Shown piece by piece: positions 16,188 through 24,042 of a stretch of 64,000 nucleotides of DNA. The stretch's first letter is position 1. Each line of letters starts with the position of its first letter. The translations under genes and the position numbers were made by a program. A model generated the notes under the pieces. That model searched no databases. It was not told the DNA's origin and worked only from the letters and a program-made list of their open reading frames with translations. The DNA is from Actinoplanes sichuanensis (GTDB lineage Bacteria; Actinomycetota; Actinomycetes; Mycobacteriales; Micromonosporaceae), in the NCBI RefSeq assembly GCF_033097365.1, contig NZ_AP028461.1, positions 8,866,001 through 8,930,000 on the forward strand, in the 5' to 3' direction.

Positions 16188-16951
16188 GCCGCTGCCCTCG
16201 TGCCGAAGGATTTTCCGTGGAGTGCGTGGAGTTCGCGGGGGTCCGCCGTAAATCCTGCGGTTTTGAGGAAGGCTCTACCCAGCCACGCGGCGTAGGCGGG
16301 CGGGATGGCCTCGGTCAGTTCCTCTCGTACGTCGGTCCAGTCGATGCCCATCGCCGCCTGCATCTCGGCCACGGACGCCTTGCCGCCGCCGTCGCCGTAC
16401 GCGGCGACGTACGGGCCGTCGTGGTAGACGCCGTGCCGCCATCCGCGCACCCGGCCCCGGTGCCGCACGTGCGCCGGTCGGGCGGTCGTCCAGCCGCCCA
16501 ACTCGAAGTTGCGGTGGCGGATCACGCCGAGCCCGAACATCTCCCCGCAGAGCGTGATGTCTTTGCGGACCGGTGCGGTGCCGTTGGGTTGCTCGATGAC
16601 GTACGGCACGCCGGAGCGGTCGAGCAGTCGACGCAGATCAGGGATGAGTTGGACGTGATCGCGGCCCCAGCCCATCGCCCGGTTGGTACCGGCGGTGAGC
16701 GTGCAGCCGTCCTGGCAGGGCGGCGAGGTGTGGATCAGCGCATACCGGCGTACCTCACCGGTACGGATCAGGCGGTGCAGGTGGGTCAACGCGTCGTCAC
16801 GGACGAACCGGTACGGGTAGCGCGGCCGGTCGGCGATGTCCACGCCGGTCACGTCGAACCCGGCCGCGTGGTACCCGGAGCTTGCCCCGCCGGAGCAGCA
16901 GAACAGATCGAGCAGCAGCGGCCGGCCCTGTCGGCGGACGTGGCGGATCAT
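16184..16951 (-). CDS. C5-cytosine DNA methyltransferase
   Basis: A compact 255-residue enzyme with motif I DLFCCSGGASSGYHAAGF, motif IV TSPPCQDG with the catalytic PCQ Cys, motif VI YVIEQPNG, motif VIII RHRNFEL and a motif X-like tail (AIPPAYAAWLGRAFL). The target-recognition region is very short, typical of solitary phage and AICE methyltransferases. No restriction endonuclease is adjacent, so self-protection or anti-restriction is more likely than a restriction system. It is coupled by ATGA overlaps to the TGT-like and Prim-Pol genes. Confidence 0.9.
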   Translation of the reverse strand: MIRHVRRQGRPLLLDLFCCSGGASSGYHAAGFDVTGVDIADRPRYPYRFVRDDALTHLHRLIRTGEVRRYALIHTSPPCQDGCTLTAGTNRAMGWGRDHVQLIPDLRRLLDRSGVPYVIEQPNGTAPVRKDITLCGEMFGLGVIRHRNFELGGWTTARPAHVRHRGRVRGWRHGVYHDGPYVAAYGDGGGKASVAEMQAAMGIDWTDVREELTEAIPPAYAAWLGRAFLKTAGFTADPRELHALHGKSFGTRAAA

Positions 16952-18006
16952 GCTGCCACCGCCAGCAGTGCGACGCCTTCGGCCCGGAATCCGCCCGTGA
17001 TGGCGGCGCGGGTGTCACGGTCTGACTGCCCGGCCGTGCGTCCGGCTTGGTAGAGCGCGGCGTGTGCGGCGTCGGCGGTGAGTGCGCCGGCGGCGACCAT
17101 GCGGGCCACGCCACGGGCGGCGCCGTAGATCGTGTTGCGGCGGGTGCCCTCGGGGGCGTGGGCGATGGCGGCCAGGTTGGCGGCGAGCAGGGCGGCCGGG
17201 TCTGAGATGCCCTCCCCCCGATGGAGTGGAGTGACGGTGCCGGCGGGTGTCGCGCTGGGCGCCTCGATCGGCCGGGCCAGCCCGACCAGCGCGCGGGGCA
17301 TCTCGATCACGGGCCGGTCGCCGACGCGTCGGTACGGCTCACCGGTGTCGGGGTGGATCGAGGGCGGGGCGACGATGTAGCCGCCGCACGCCTTGATGTC
17401 GACGCCGGGGTGGTCGCGCAGCTTGCTAGAGAGATCGCCGCCGGGGTGGCGGTAGTACAGGTGCCACCCGCCCGACCCGGTCCGTACGGCGCGGGTCGGC
17501 GGCATCAGGTCGCGGTCGATCGTGCCGCCGTTGCGCGGGTCGATGTCGATCACGCACAGGTCGCAGATCCGGCCGGTCCGGATCGCGAGCAGGCCGCCCG
17601 GCACGCGCTGGTACATGGCGTTGATCCGCGCCGGGTCGCGGGTAGCGGCGTAGAAGCCGTGACAGGTCAGGTGATCGCACGCTTGCGGGTCGTGCGCCCG
17701 GTCGGGGTCGATCTCGGCTTTCGGGCAGAGAGCGCAGTTGGCGACCGGCCGCTTGGAGCGGCCGAGCAGGAAGACGGGGTAGCCCTCGGCGGCCAGCGCG
17801 AGCGCGGCGGGCAGCGTCGGGACGTGGTCGGGCATGGTCTGCTCCCAACGGTTGATCACGGACGGCGCGTCCGCGCGGCCGACCAGCGCGGCCGGGGTGT
17901 GCGCGGGACAACGCGGACCGGGCAGGTAGGGGCGCACGTGGTCGGTGGCAAGGCAGTAGCGGCGCTCGCCACCGATCCAGTGGCCGCACGGGACAGCGCG
18001 GCTCAT
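16948..18006 (-). CDS. bifunctional primase-polymerase (Prim-Pol)
   Basis: 352 residues. An N-terminal Cys-rich region (CGHWIGGERRYC ... CPAHTP) may bind zinc. The Prim-Pol domain begins near residue 60 (LPAALALAAEGYPVFLL) with the catalytic CVIDIDPRNGG acid pair, SGGWHLYYRHP and GVDIKACGGYIVAPPS. A helical C-terminal domain follows. It is predicted to initiate replication of the excised element. It is coupled by overlap to the 99-residue gene upstream and to the methyltransferase downstream. Confidence 0.9.
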   Translation of the reverse strand: MSRAVPCGHWIGGERRYCLATDHVRPYLPGPRCPAHTPAALVGRADAPSVINRWEQTMPDHVPTLPAALALAAEGYPVFLLGRSKRPVANCALCPKAEIDPDRAHDPQACDHLTCHGFYAATRDPARINAMYQRVPGGLLAIRTGRICDLCVIDIDPRNGGTIDRDLMPPTRAVRTGSGGWHLYYRHPGGDLSSKLRDHPGVDIKACGGYIVAPPSIHPDTGEPYRRVGDRPVIEMPRALVGLARPIEAPSATPAGTVTPLHRGEGISDPAALLAANLAAIAHAPEGTRRNTIYGAARGVARMVAAGALTADAAHAALYQAGRTAGQSDRDTRAAITGGFRAEGVALLAVAA

Positions 18007-18305
18007 CAGGCGATCTCCAGATCGAAGACGTCACCCGCCGGCGCCGGTCGACGGCGCGGTTCCGGCCGTGCGGATTCGGCGACCGCGATCCGGATGTAGA
18101 CGCTGTGACGACCGGCGTCGCCCGCGCCGTGCAGCCGCCGGCGCTCGGAACGCCAGACCAGCCGCCCGGCGCTGTCGAGGGCGGTCAGCGCGGCGTCCAA
18201 CTCGTCGTGCGTGCCGTTGAGCCAGATCTCCAGTCCGCTCAGCGGCGCGTCGTTGCGGAAGTTCGGTCGGTCCGGGCGACCGCTCGGACCGCGCGGGACG
18301 GGCAT
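18006..18305 (-). CDS. 99-residue AICE protein of unknown function
   Basis: The first gene of the replication operon, starting at ATG 18305. The middle (LSGLEIWLNGTHDELDAALTALDSAGRLVWRSERRRLHGAGDAGRHSVYIRI) has an alpha/beta character, and the ends are basic or Pro-rich. Its TGA shares a base with the Prim-Pol start (TGATG), which argues for a role in replication. No family is recognised. Confidence 0.75.
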   Translation of the reverse strand: MPVPRGPSGRPDRPNFRNDAPLSGLEIWLNGTHDELDAALTALDSAGRLVWRSERRRLHGAGDAGRHSVYIRIAVAESARPEPRRRPAPAGDVFDLEIA

Positions 18306-18493
18306 GATCCATCTCCTCGTATGGTTACGTAGCGTGACGCGTGCGCGTGTTGTGTCGCGCGGTCGCGTGCCGGCGCGCGAGAGGGCGCCCAATGCGCGCG
18401 AGCGCGTGCGTGCAGGCGCGCGGGCGCGCGTAGGAGAGCTAGAACGCCTCCCGTGCGACGGTCCGCGACACCCCACGCGACACGACGCGACAG
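18306..18493. promoter_or_regulatory. alternating-GC gap between transfer and replication genes
   Basis: 188 non-coding bases are dominated by alternating GC/GT runs, with GCGCGCGAG repeated at 18373 and 18394, 21 bp apart. It must hold the promoter for the replication operon. Its position beside the TraB-type gene and its repeats make it a candidate for the cis-acting transfer locus (clt) that TraB proteins recognise. It shows no clear TraB-recognition octamer of the pSVH1 type. Confidence 0.45.
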
Positions 18494-19852
18494 TCACGCC
18501 GCGTTACTCTCCGGGGTGGTGGTGGGGTGGTAGCGGTAGCCCTTGCCGACCGGTACGCGGCGGGCTTGTCCGCCGTCGACCAGCGTCCGCAGAACGCGGT
18601 GGACGCTGCCCCGGTGAGCGGCGCCGCGCCGTTTCTTCACCCCGGCGGTGATCTCGGTAGCGGTCAGGCCGTTAGGTCCGGCATCGGCCAGCACAGCCGT
18701 GATGGCGTCGATCACCGGCGCGTCGTCGGCCTCGATCTGCGTGCTATCGGCTGCCAGGTCGGTCAGCGGCACCGCCGGAAGGTCAGCCAGGTCGGCGCCG
18801 ACCGCCGCACGCGCCGCGTCGAGGGCTTCGCCGGCCGCCGCGCGGCCACGGCGCGGCTTGGCCGCGTTGTCTCCACCCCGGTCGGCCGGTCGGGGCGCTG
18901 GCCGCGTGGCGGGCGTCTGGAACGGGTCGGCCGGCCGCTCGGCGTACGCCTCTCCGGCCGCGTCGAGGGCCACCGCCTCCAGGGACGGCCGGGCGGTCGC
19001 GAATGCCCGGGCGAGCCGGTTGACGATCGGTGGCTGGAACAGCGCGTACGAGCGGACCGGGAGCGGGTCGACGTCCGGACCGTCCTGCACATACAGCAGA
19101 CCCGGCACGTTGAACAGCGTCGTGTCGACGGTGTCGAGGTCGACGTTCTGCAGGACGAAGCCGACGTCGGCGCGGCGGTTCATCCGCAGACACAGGTTCG
19201 GGTGCAGCTGCGAGCGGAAGTCGCCGTCGTCGCCGAGCGCGGCGACGGTCGGCCGCTGGGTGGTGACGAGCACCGAGACGCCGGCCGACCGGCCGGTCTG
19301 GGCAACCTGCCGGGCCAGTTCGGTTGCCTGCGCTGCCAGCTCGACCCGGTTCGAGTCGCCGGTCTTGATCCCGAACAGCGCCGCGGCTTCGTCGATGATG
19401 ATGACGAGTAGCGGCAGGTCGGGCGTCGGTACCACCTTGTCGTCGCCCTTGCCGAGTGCCGCAGCTGCGGCCAGGATGCGGGAGCGGGCGTCGATGATGG
19501 CGACCGCCGCTTCGAGCATGGCCACGGCCTCTTCGAGGCGGGTGGCCAGCCAATCGAAGCAGGGCAGCCACGCGGCCTGTCCCTGGCCGGCTTTGGCGAC
19601 CTCGATGGCCCAGATCACCGTGTCTCCGCATGCGGCGAGGCCGCAGGTGATGACGTTGAGGGTGTTGGTCTTGCCCGAGCCGGACGCGCCGCCCATCAGC
19701 GGGTGACGCGCGCCGTGCTCGCGGGTCCACAGGTCGAGCATCATCGGCGACCGGTCGGCGCGCTCGCCGAACGGGATGCCGTCGGTGATGCGGCGCTTGC
19801 CCGGCGTCCACAGGGTCAGCCGGTCGAGCGGACGGGTCGTGGTGGTTTTCAT
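18494..19852 (-). CDS. FtsK/SpoIIIE-type DNA translocase, TraB-like
   Basis: 452 residues. Walker A is GGASGSGKT (54-62), Walker B is LLVIIIDEAA (~150), and ARQVAQTGRSAGVSVLVTTQRP is the FtsK-family sensor region. The C-terminal 60 residues form a winged helix (NGLTATEITAGVKKRRGAAHRGSVHRVLRTL), placed like the DNA-recognition domain of FtsK gamma and TraB. It is predicted to pump double-stranded DNA during mycelial conjugation. It lacks membrane segments; these are probably supplied by the upstream gene, whose TGA shares a base with this ATG. Confidence 0.9.
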   Translation of the reverse strand: MKTTTTRPLDRLTLWTPGKRRITDGIPFGERADRSPMMLDLWTREHGARHPLMGGASGSGKTNTLNVITCGLAACGDTVIWAIEVAKAGQGQAAWLPCFDWLATRLEEAVAMLEAAVAIIDARSRILAAAAALGKGDDKVVPTPDLPLLVIIIDEAAALFGIKTGDSNRVELAAQATELARQVAQTGRSAGVSVLVTTQRPTVAALGDDGDFRSQLHPNLCLRMNRRADVGFVLQNVDLDTVDTTLFNVPGLLYVQDGPDVDPLPVRSYALFQPPIVNRLARAFATARPSLEAVALDAAGEAYAERPADPFQTPATRPAPRPADRGGDNAAKPRRGRAAAGEALDAARAAVGADLADLPAVPLTDLAADSTQIEADDAPVIDAITAVLADAGPNGLTATEITAGVKKRRGAAHRGSVHRVLRTLVDGGQARRVPVGKGYRYHPTTTPESNAA

Positions 19853-20622
19853 CAGGCAGCCTCCGGGCCGTTCTCGTCGCGGGTCGTCTCGGGTTGGGGC
19901 AGGTTGGCGATGGCTGGGTGGGCGATGGTGCGGCCGGACTCCCACGGGTCGCGGTCGACGATGTGCAGGCTCACGCGGCGCGCGTTGGTCTTGTCCGGCA
20001 CGACCGTCACCGAGCCGCGCCGGTACTGGTAGCCGGACTCGATGCGGTCGCGGTTGACGTCCTTGGCGGTGTTGTTGCCGGGCAGCACGACCGACAGCAC
20101 CCGGCCGACGGCGGTGGTCTTGACGCCGGTGAGCTTCGCGCCGGCGATCCCGGCCAGCTCAGCGACCGAGTCCCAGCGCTTGCGCATGCGGTCCAGCGCG
20201 GCGGCCGACCGCAGTGTCGGGCCGCACCACCAGCCGAGACCGACCAGCGGCCAGCCGAGCGCCCACAGCCCGTACAGGTAGCCGGTGCCGGGGTGCACGG
20301 CCAGGGCGAACAGCCAGGCCAGCGCCACCAGGGCGACGGCACTGGTGTAGATCCGGTCGTAGAGGCGGTGCATGCCGATCAGCAGCCACGCCACCAGGCA
20401 TGCCAGCGCGACGGCGTACACGCCGATGAACCAGCCGCCGGCCAGGTGAGCCCACATCAGGGCCAGGCCCCACCCGACGATCGGCAGAGGGAGGGCGACG
20501 TAGAGCGGGGTGAGCTGCCACCGCCACCGGTACGCCGCCGCGCCGAGCGCGTGCAGCACCGGGTGCCGGTGCGTGGTCGGACCGAGCCCGACGTACAGGT
20601 CTTGCGACTTGCGGCGCTTCAC
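19852..20622 (-). CDS. membrane partner of the TraB-like translocase
   Basis: 256 residues with four to five hydrophobic segments between residues 38 and 132 and a soluble C-terminal half (DVNRDRIESGYQYRRGSVTVVPDKTNARRVSLHIV) that resembles the linker preceding the motor in full-length FtsK/TraB. Single-base coupling (TGATG) to the motor gene suggests the two form one split translocase. A minus-strand hairpin lies 45-80 bp upstream. The family is not named with certainty. Confidence 0.75.
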   Translation of the reverse strand: MKRRKSQDLYVGLGPTTHRHPVLHALGAAAYRWRWQLTPLYVALPLPIVGWGLALMWAHLAGGWFIGVYAVALACLVAWLLIGMHRLYDRIYTSAVALVALAWLFALAVHPGTGYLYGLWALGWPLVGLGWWCGPTLRSAAALDRMRKRWDSVAELAGIAGAKLTGVKTTAVGRVLSVVLPGNNTAKDVNRDRIESGYQYRRGSVTVVPDKTNARRVSLHIVDRDPWESGRTIAHPAIANLPQPETTRDENGPEAA

Positions 20623-20666
20623 AGCGGGTGTCCTTTCCAGACAGACGAGCGGTGCGGGAAGACGAG

Positions 20667-20702
20667 CCGGGGCCGGTCACCAGCGGCGGTGACCGGCCCC
20701 GG
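20667..20702 (-). terminator. strong intercistronic hairpin
   Basis: Perfect 15-bp arms (CCGGGGCCGGTCACC 20667-20681 and GGTGACCGGCCCCGG 20688-20702) have a six-base loop, between the 253-residue gene and the membrane/TraB pair. There is no T-run, so it may stabilise or partially terminate mRNA and set lower expression of the transfer genes. Confidence 0.55.
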
Positions 20703-20724
20703 ACGGGGGTTGAGCAGCGGTGTG

Positions 20725-21483
20725 TCAGGCGGCTTGCTGGTTCCAGAAGTCGTCACGGCGGATCTGCCGGACGTTGGTCTCGGCCGCCTCGAACTGAGCG
20801 GCGTACAGGCGCCGGAAGACGAGCCGGGAGCGGGAGAACGTGCCGGACGCCTCGGCGAACTGGGCGATGGCGTCGGCGGTCGGCCCGGTCACCCGGGGGT
20901 CGACGCGCATCACGTCGAGGCGCTCGACCCACTGACCAACGTTCTCGGCCAAAGTGAGCATGGCGGTCGCCATCCCGGCCAGCTCGGCGTCGAGGTCCCA
21001 CGCGGTACGCGGGTCCATCTCGCCGATCGTGCGCGCGGCGCGGGAGAGCGCGATCGTTTCCTGGGTTGCCACAGTGGCGGTCCTTCCGGTCGAAGCGGTA
21101 GGGCGCGGCGCCGGTCGGGCCGGCGCCGGGTCGGTGGCCGGGCGCGGCCGGGGTGACGGCTTGCGCCGGGTGGCAGGCTGCCGGGGGTCCGTACGGTTCG
21201 CGTCGCGCTCGGCGGCGCGGTTGTGCCGCTCGATGTGCCGCTCGGCGTCGGCGACCGGCACCGACCGGCCGCAGTAGCCGCAGTCGATCGCGTTCGCCTC
21301 GGTCGCCTTGAAGCCCCGGCCGGTCCACCGCGCGGCGGCGGCGACCCGGTCCCGGCGTCGCCAGGCCCACCGGCCGCCCCGGGCCGCGACCCGGGCCGTC
21401 GGGTGCCGCTCCAGCCACCGCTGTAGCGCCCGGCGCCTGCGGCGCCGCACGTTCGCGGTCGCCTGATCGAGGACCGACGCCAT
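20725..21483 (-). CDS. AICE protein with N-terminal C2H2-like finger
   Basis: 252-253 residues. The N-terminus is strongly basic (ANVRRRRRRALQRWLERH). A zinc-finger-like CGYCGRSVPVADAERHIERH sits near 70, then a Pro/Arg-rich linker and an acidic helical C-terminal domain (~145-250). The layout suggests DNA or RNA contact plus an oligomerising domain. I took the ATG at 21483, which shares a base with the upstream TGA; GTG at 21486 is possible. Function unknown; the gene lies in the transfer operon. Confidence 0.75.
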   Translation of the reverse strand: MASVLDQATANVRRRRRRALQRWLERHPTARVAARGGRWAWRRRDRVAAAARWTGRGFKATEANAIDCGYCGRSVPVADAERHIERHNRAAERDANRTDPRQPATRRKPSPRPRPATDPAPARPAPRPTASTGRTATVATQETIALSRAARTIGEMDPRTAWDLDAELAGMATAMLTLAENVGQWVERLDVMRVDPRVTGPTADAIAQFAEASGTFSRSRLVFRRLYAAQFEAAETNVRQIRRDDFWNQQAA

Positions 21484-21761
21484 CACGCCACCGCCGGAAG
21501 CCGGTCGGGCGTGCCCGGGTCTGCGACGGGTGTGAGCAGCGCCGATCCGGACGGGGTCAAGGTGTAGAGGAAGTCGAACAGTGCGGACTGGAGACGCACG
21601 TAGTCGGCGCCGGACCGGATCGGCGGGTAGCCGTGCTCGGTGAGCACCTTTCCGACATCGATCGTCAGGCCCACCGTGAACCGGGCGTCGTCGCCCGGCG
21701 CGGGCATCGGGTAGACGGCAGGCTCGGCCGCCGTTCCGGTGGACAGATCGTGGGAGGCCAT
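21483..21761 (-). CDS. 92-residue AICE protein of unknown function
   Basis: A short soluble protein (FTVGLTIDVGKVLTEHGYPPIRSGADYVRLQSALFDFLYT) without recognisable domains. It starts at ATG 21761, 17 bp after the DUF3307-like gene, and is coupled to the next gene by TGATG. The pattern GADYVRLQSALFDFLY recurs in small actinobacterial element proteins as far as I recall, but I cannot name a family. Confidence 0.7.
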   Translation of the reverse strand: MASHDLSTGTAAEPAVYPMPAPGDDARFTVGLTIDVGKVLTEHGYPPIRSGADYVRLQSALFDFLYTLTPSGSALLTPVADPGTPDRLPAVA

Positions 21762-21778
21762 CAGCGGACCCCTTCCGG

Positions 21779-22219
21779 TCAGGCGATGATCAGCGCGGCC
21801 ACGAACAGCCACGCGTAGTGGAAGGACTGATCGAGGGCGTAGGCGCCGCCCAACGTCGGGTTGTCGTCGCGGCCGGGCCGGGGAGCGCCGAGCGCGTAGA
21901 ACCGGTCGGCACCGCACAGCGCGGCGAGCCGCTTGAGCGGCGTGCGCCGGTCGGCGACGTAGTGCGTGATCGCCGAGACGGCGAGCCCGGCGGCGACCCG
22001 CCACGGGCTCAGCGCGAGCCCGAGCGAGACCGCCATACCGGCCACCGCCACCAGCGCCGTCGCGGTGTACGTGATCACGTGAGCGGCGCACGCGATGCGG
22101 CCGGTCCACCCGGGGGCGCCCTTGCAGTCGGCCTGATGCTGGGTCTGGACCCAGTGATCGGCGACCTGGTGGGCAACCCACAGGGCGATGAACACGGCGG
22201 CGAACGTCGCGGCGCTCAC
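21779..22219 (-). CDS. DUF3307-like membrane protein
   Basis: 146 residues starting at GTG 22219, which overlaps the upstream TGA (GTGA). The pattern AHQVADHWVQTQHQADCKG ... CAAHVITYTATALVAV ... ITHYVADRRTPLKRL matches small DUF3307 membrane proteins with conserved His/Asp residues in the helices. Three to four membrane spans are likely. Its role in the element is unknown; spread (Spd-type) or envelope functions are plausible. Confidence 0.65.
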   Translation of the reverse strand: MSAATFAAVFIALWVAHQVADHWVQTQHQADCKGAPGWTGRIACAAHVITYTATALVAVAGMAVSLGLALSPWRVAAGLAVSAITHYVADRRTPLKRLAALCGADRFYALGAPRPGRDDNPTLGGAYALDQSFHYAWLFVAALIIA

Positions 22220-22416
22220 CGCGACCACTCCCGGTGGGCGCGGCGCTGAGCGGCGTCGAGGACCGGCAGCCACCGATCCCGGGGCATCCCGATCTCGTGC
22301 GCCCGAGCGATGATCGCCGTGGTCAGCGTCATCCGGCGCACGATGAACAGGTCACCAGCGTGCCGGGCGGCGACCCGGCGGGCGTACTCGATCGCGGTCT
22401 CACCGGTGCGAGGCAT
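22216..22416 (-). CDS. 66-residue AICE protein of unknown function
   Basis: A small helical protein (ETAIEYARRVAARHAGDLFIVRRMTLTTAIIARAHEIGMPRDRWLPVLDAAQRRAHREWSR). It is coupled to the following membrane gene by GTGA and starts six bases after the preceding stop, so it belongs to the operon. No domain recognised. Confidence 0.65.
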   Translation of the reverse strand: MPRTGETAIEYARRVAARHAGDLFIVRRMTLTTAIIARAHEIGMPRDRWLPVLDAAQRRAHREWSR

Positions 22417-22422
22417 CGGCGA

Positions 22423-22548
22423 TCACCGACCCTGCTTGGCGCGGCGCTCGTCGGCGAGGCGCTGAGCCTCGCGCATCTGCTCCTCGCGCTGGCGGCGGTT
22501 GCGTTCCTGAACCTCGGCGTGCTGGGCGTTGATCCACTTGTCCGACAT
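22423..22548 (-). CDS. 41-residue charged helical peptide
   Basis: This frame encodes a short, highly charged probable coiled helix (MSDKWINAQHAEVQERNRRQ, then a REEQMREAQRLADERRAKQGR tail). Its ATG shares a base with the TGA of the upstream 55-residue gene (TGATG) and its stop is six bases before the next ATG, so the operon context supports it. Function unknown. Confidence 0.6.
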   Translation of the reverse strand: MSDKWINAQHAEVQERNRRQREEQMREAQRLADERRAKQGR

Positions 22549-22715
22549 CAGCGGCCACCGCCCTTACCGATCGAGCGGCGGTCGCGGCCGGCGGCCGAGC
22601 CGGTACGGGCGCGGGCCGCGTCCTCGGCGCGAGCCCGGTCCTGATCGGCCTTGATCTCGGCGGCGGTGCGGCCCACGTACGGCCGGTTCCCGGCACCCAT
22701 GACGTTGCTTGCCAT
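22548..22715 (-). CDS. 55-residue AICE protein of unknown function
   Basis: It starts at ATG 22715 behind an excellent AGGAGGT site nine bases upstream. The sequence has a short conserved-looking start (MASNVMGAGNRPYVGRTAAEIKADQDRARAED) and a basic Gly-rich tail. It heads a run of tightly overlapping small genes, and the strong ribosome-binding site suggests high expression. Confidence 0.65.
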   Translation of the reverse strand: MASNVMGAGNRPYVGRTAAEIKADQDRARAEDAARARTGSAAGRDRRSIGKGGGR

Positions 22716-22754
22716 ACTGGTGACCTCCTGAAGGTCTGGTGACTGGATGGGAGG

Positions 22755-22799
22755 CCGACGGCACGGCACGTGCTTGCAGGCCTGGGGCCGTGCCGTCGG
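22755..22799 (-). terminator. intercistronic hairpin
   Basis: Perfect 13-bp arms (CCGACGGCACGGC 22755-22767 and GCCGTGCCGTCGG 22787-22799) begin six bases after the stop of the 282-residue membrane gene. There is no T-run. Probably a partial terminator or mRNA-stabilising element inside the transfer operon. Confidence 0.5.
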
Positions 22800-22805
22800 G
22801 CGAAA

Positions 22806-23654
22806 TCAGCGGGACTTATGCATCAGGTGCGCCAGCGCGGCGCCCATGCCGAGCACGGCGACCGGGATGCACGCCACGGCGGCGGTGATCGGCCACGGAG
22901 CCGACGTCCAGCCCCACGCGGCCATCAGGTGATAGGCGATCTGCCCGAGCGCTCCGAGCGTCAGCGACGTCAGCGCGCACCACTTCGCGAACCGCAGCGC
23001 CGAGCCGGTGACCATGCCGGACAGCCACACGTACAGCGCATACGCGGCGAGGGTTTCCATGCCGATCGGCAGCGTGATCGCCGTGTTGATCTGGAAGTCG
23101 GAGATCCCGGGAAGCAGCGTGACCATGCCGAAGCCGGTCAGCCGTCCCATCTCCACCCAGCCGCCCCAGATCGCGACGAACGCGGGCAGACACAGGATCA
23201 GCACCGGCCACACGACCGGCCGGCGCCGCTTCGGCTCGGGCTCGGCGACCGGCTCGACCAGGGTCGGCTCGGGCGCCGGCGGCTCGACCGGCTCGGCGGG
23301 CGGCCGGGTGATGCCAACCCACGCCATCTCGTCGGCCGGGTGGATCGACGGCAGCACCGGCGGCGCCGGGGTCACCGCGGGCTCGGCGACCGGCTCGGCG
23401 GCGATGGGCTCAAGCTCGACCTCCGGGGTGTCGTCCGCCGGGGGCGGCTCGACCGGCTCGGGCTCGACCGGGGCGGCCGGGGACTGGGTGAGGGCCGCGA
23501 GCAGGGCGTTTGCCTTCGGTCCACCGACCTTGAACGCCTTCATGAGTTGGTTGCGGCTCGGCAGCGTGCCGAGCCGGTTGGCCAGGTCGCGAGCGTGCGG
23601 GATCAGTTCGTCGACAGTGCGCGGGTAGGCGCTCGGGGCGGTCGTGGCGGTCAT
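22806..23654 (-). CDS. Spd/DUF2637-like membrane protein with N-terminal HTH region
   Basis: 282 residues. The N-terminus (ELIPHARDLANRLGTLPSRNQLMKAFKVGGPKANALLAAL) looks like a winged helix. A Pro/Glu-rich linker follows (~70-160), then four membrane spans (~165-275) beginning WPVLILCLPAFVAIWGGWVEMGRLTGFG. This HTH-linker-membrane layout is common to DUF2637-like proteins of actinomycete plasmids and AICEs, linked to plasmid spread. ATG 23654 follows AGAGGAA. Confidence 0.7.
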   Translation of the reverse strand: MTATTAPSAYPRTVDELIPHARDLANRLGTLPSRNQLMKAFKVGGPKANALLAALTQSPAAPVEPEPVEPPPADDTPEVELEPIAAEPVAEPAVTPAPPVLPSIHPADEMAWVGITRPPAEPVEPPAPEPTLVEPVAEPEPKRRRPVVWPVLILCLPAFVAIWGGWVEMGRLTGFGMVTLLPGISDFQINTAITLPIGMETLAAYALYVWLSGMVTGSALRFAKWCALTSLTLGALGQIAYHLMAAWGWTSAPWPITAAVACIPVAVLGMGAALAHLMHKSR

Positions 23655-23688
23655 CGGCTGTTCCTCTCGGAGCAGGGATAAGGGCAGG

Positions 23689-24042
23689 TCACGCACACTC
23701 AAGGCATTCGCCGAGCGAGCGCGGGATGCAGTAGGGCCGGACGGTGCGGCAGGTCGAGCAGGTGCGGCGGGCCGTCATCGCCTTGTCGAGCGCCGCGCGG
23801 ACGGCCGGCGTCGCGGTGCGCTTCGGCCGGGCCAGGTCGAGCCGGTACAGGTAAGCGGCACGGACGCCACCGACGCCGCGCCACATGATCTGAGCGGCGA
23901 TCGGCTGACCACCGGGGCAGAGACCGCGTTCGCGCAGTTGACGGCGGGTGGCGTAACCGGCCGGAGCACCCCACCACCAAAAGGTGGGGATGCCGTACCG
24001 GTCGCCGGTCGGGTCGTAGAACGCGGCCCGGATACGGCCCAT
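23689..24042 (-). CDS. RRQL-motif zinc-ribbon AICE protein
   Basis: 117 residues carrying TRRQLRERGLCPGGQPIAAQIMWR, a motif I recognise as recurrent in actinobacterial integrative elements, and a C-terminal four-Cys ribbon (CSTCRTVRPYC ... CLECA). The ribbon suggests nucleic-acid or protein binding. Its ATG shares a base with the upstream TGA. Function unknown. Confidence 0.7.
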   Translation of the reverse strand: MGRIRAAFYDPTGDRYGIPTFWWWGAPAGYATRRQLRERGLCPGGQPIAAQIMWRGVGGVRAAYLYRLDLARPKRTATPAVRAALDKAMTARRTCSTCRTVRPYCIPRSLGECLECA

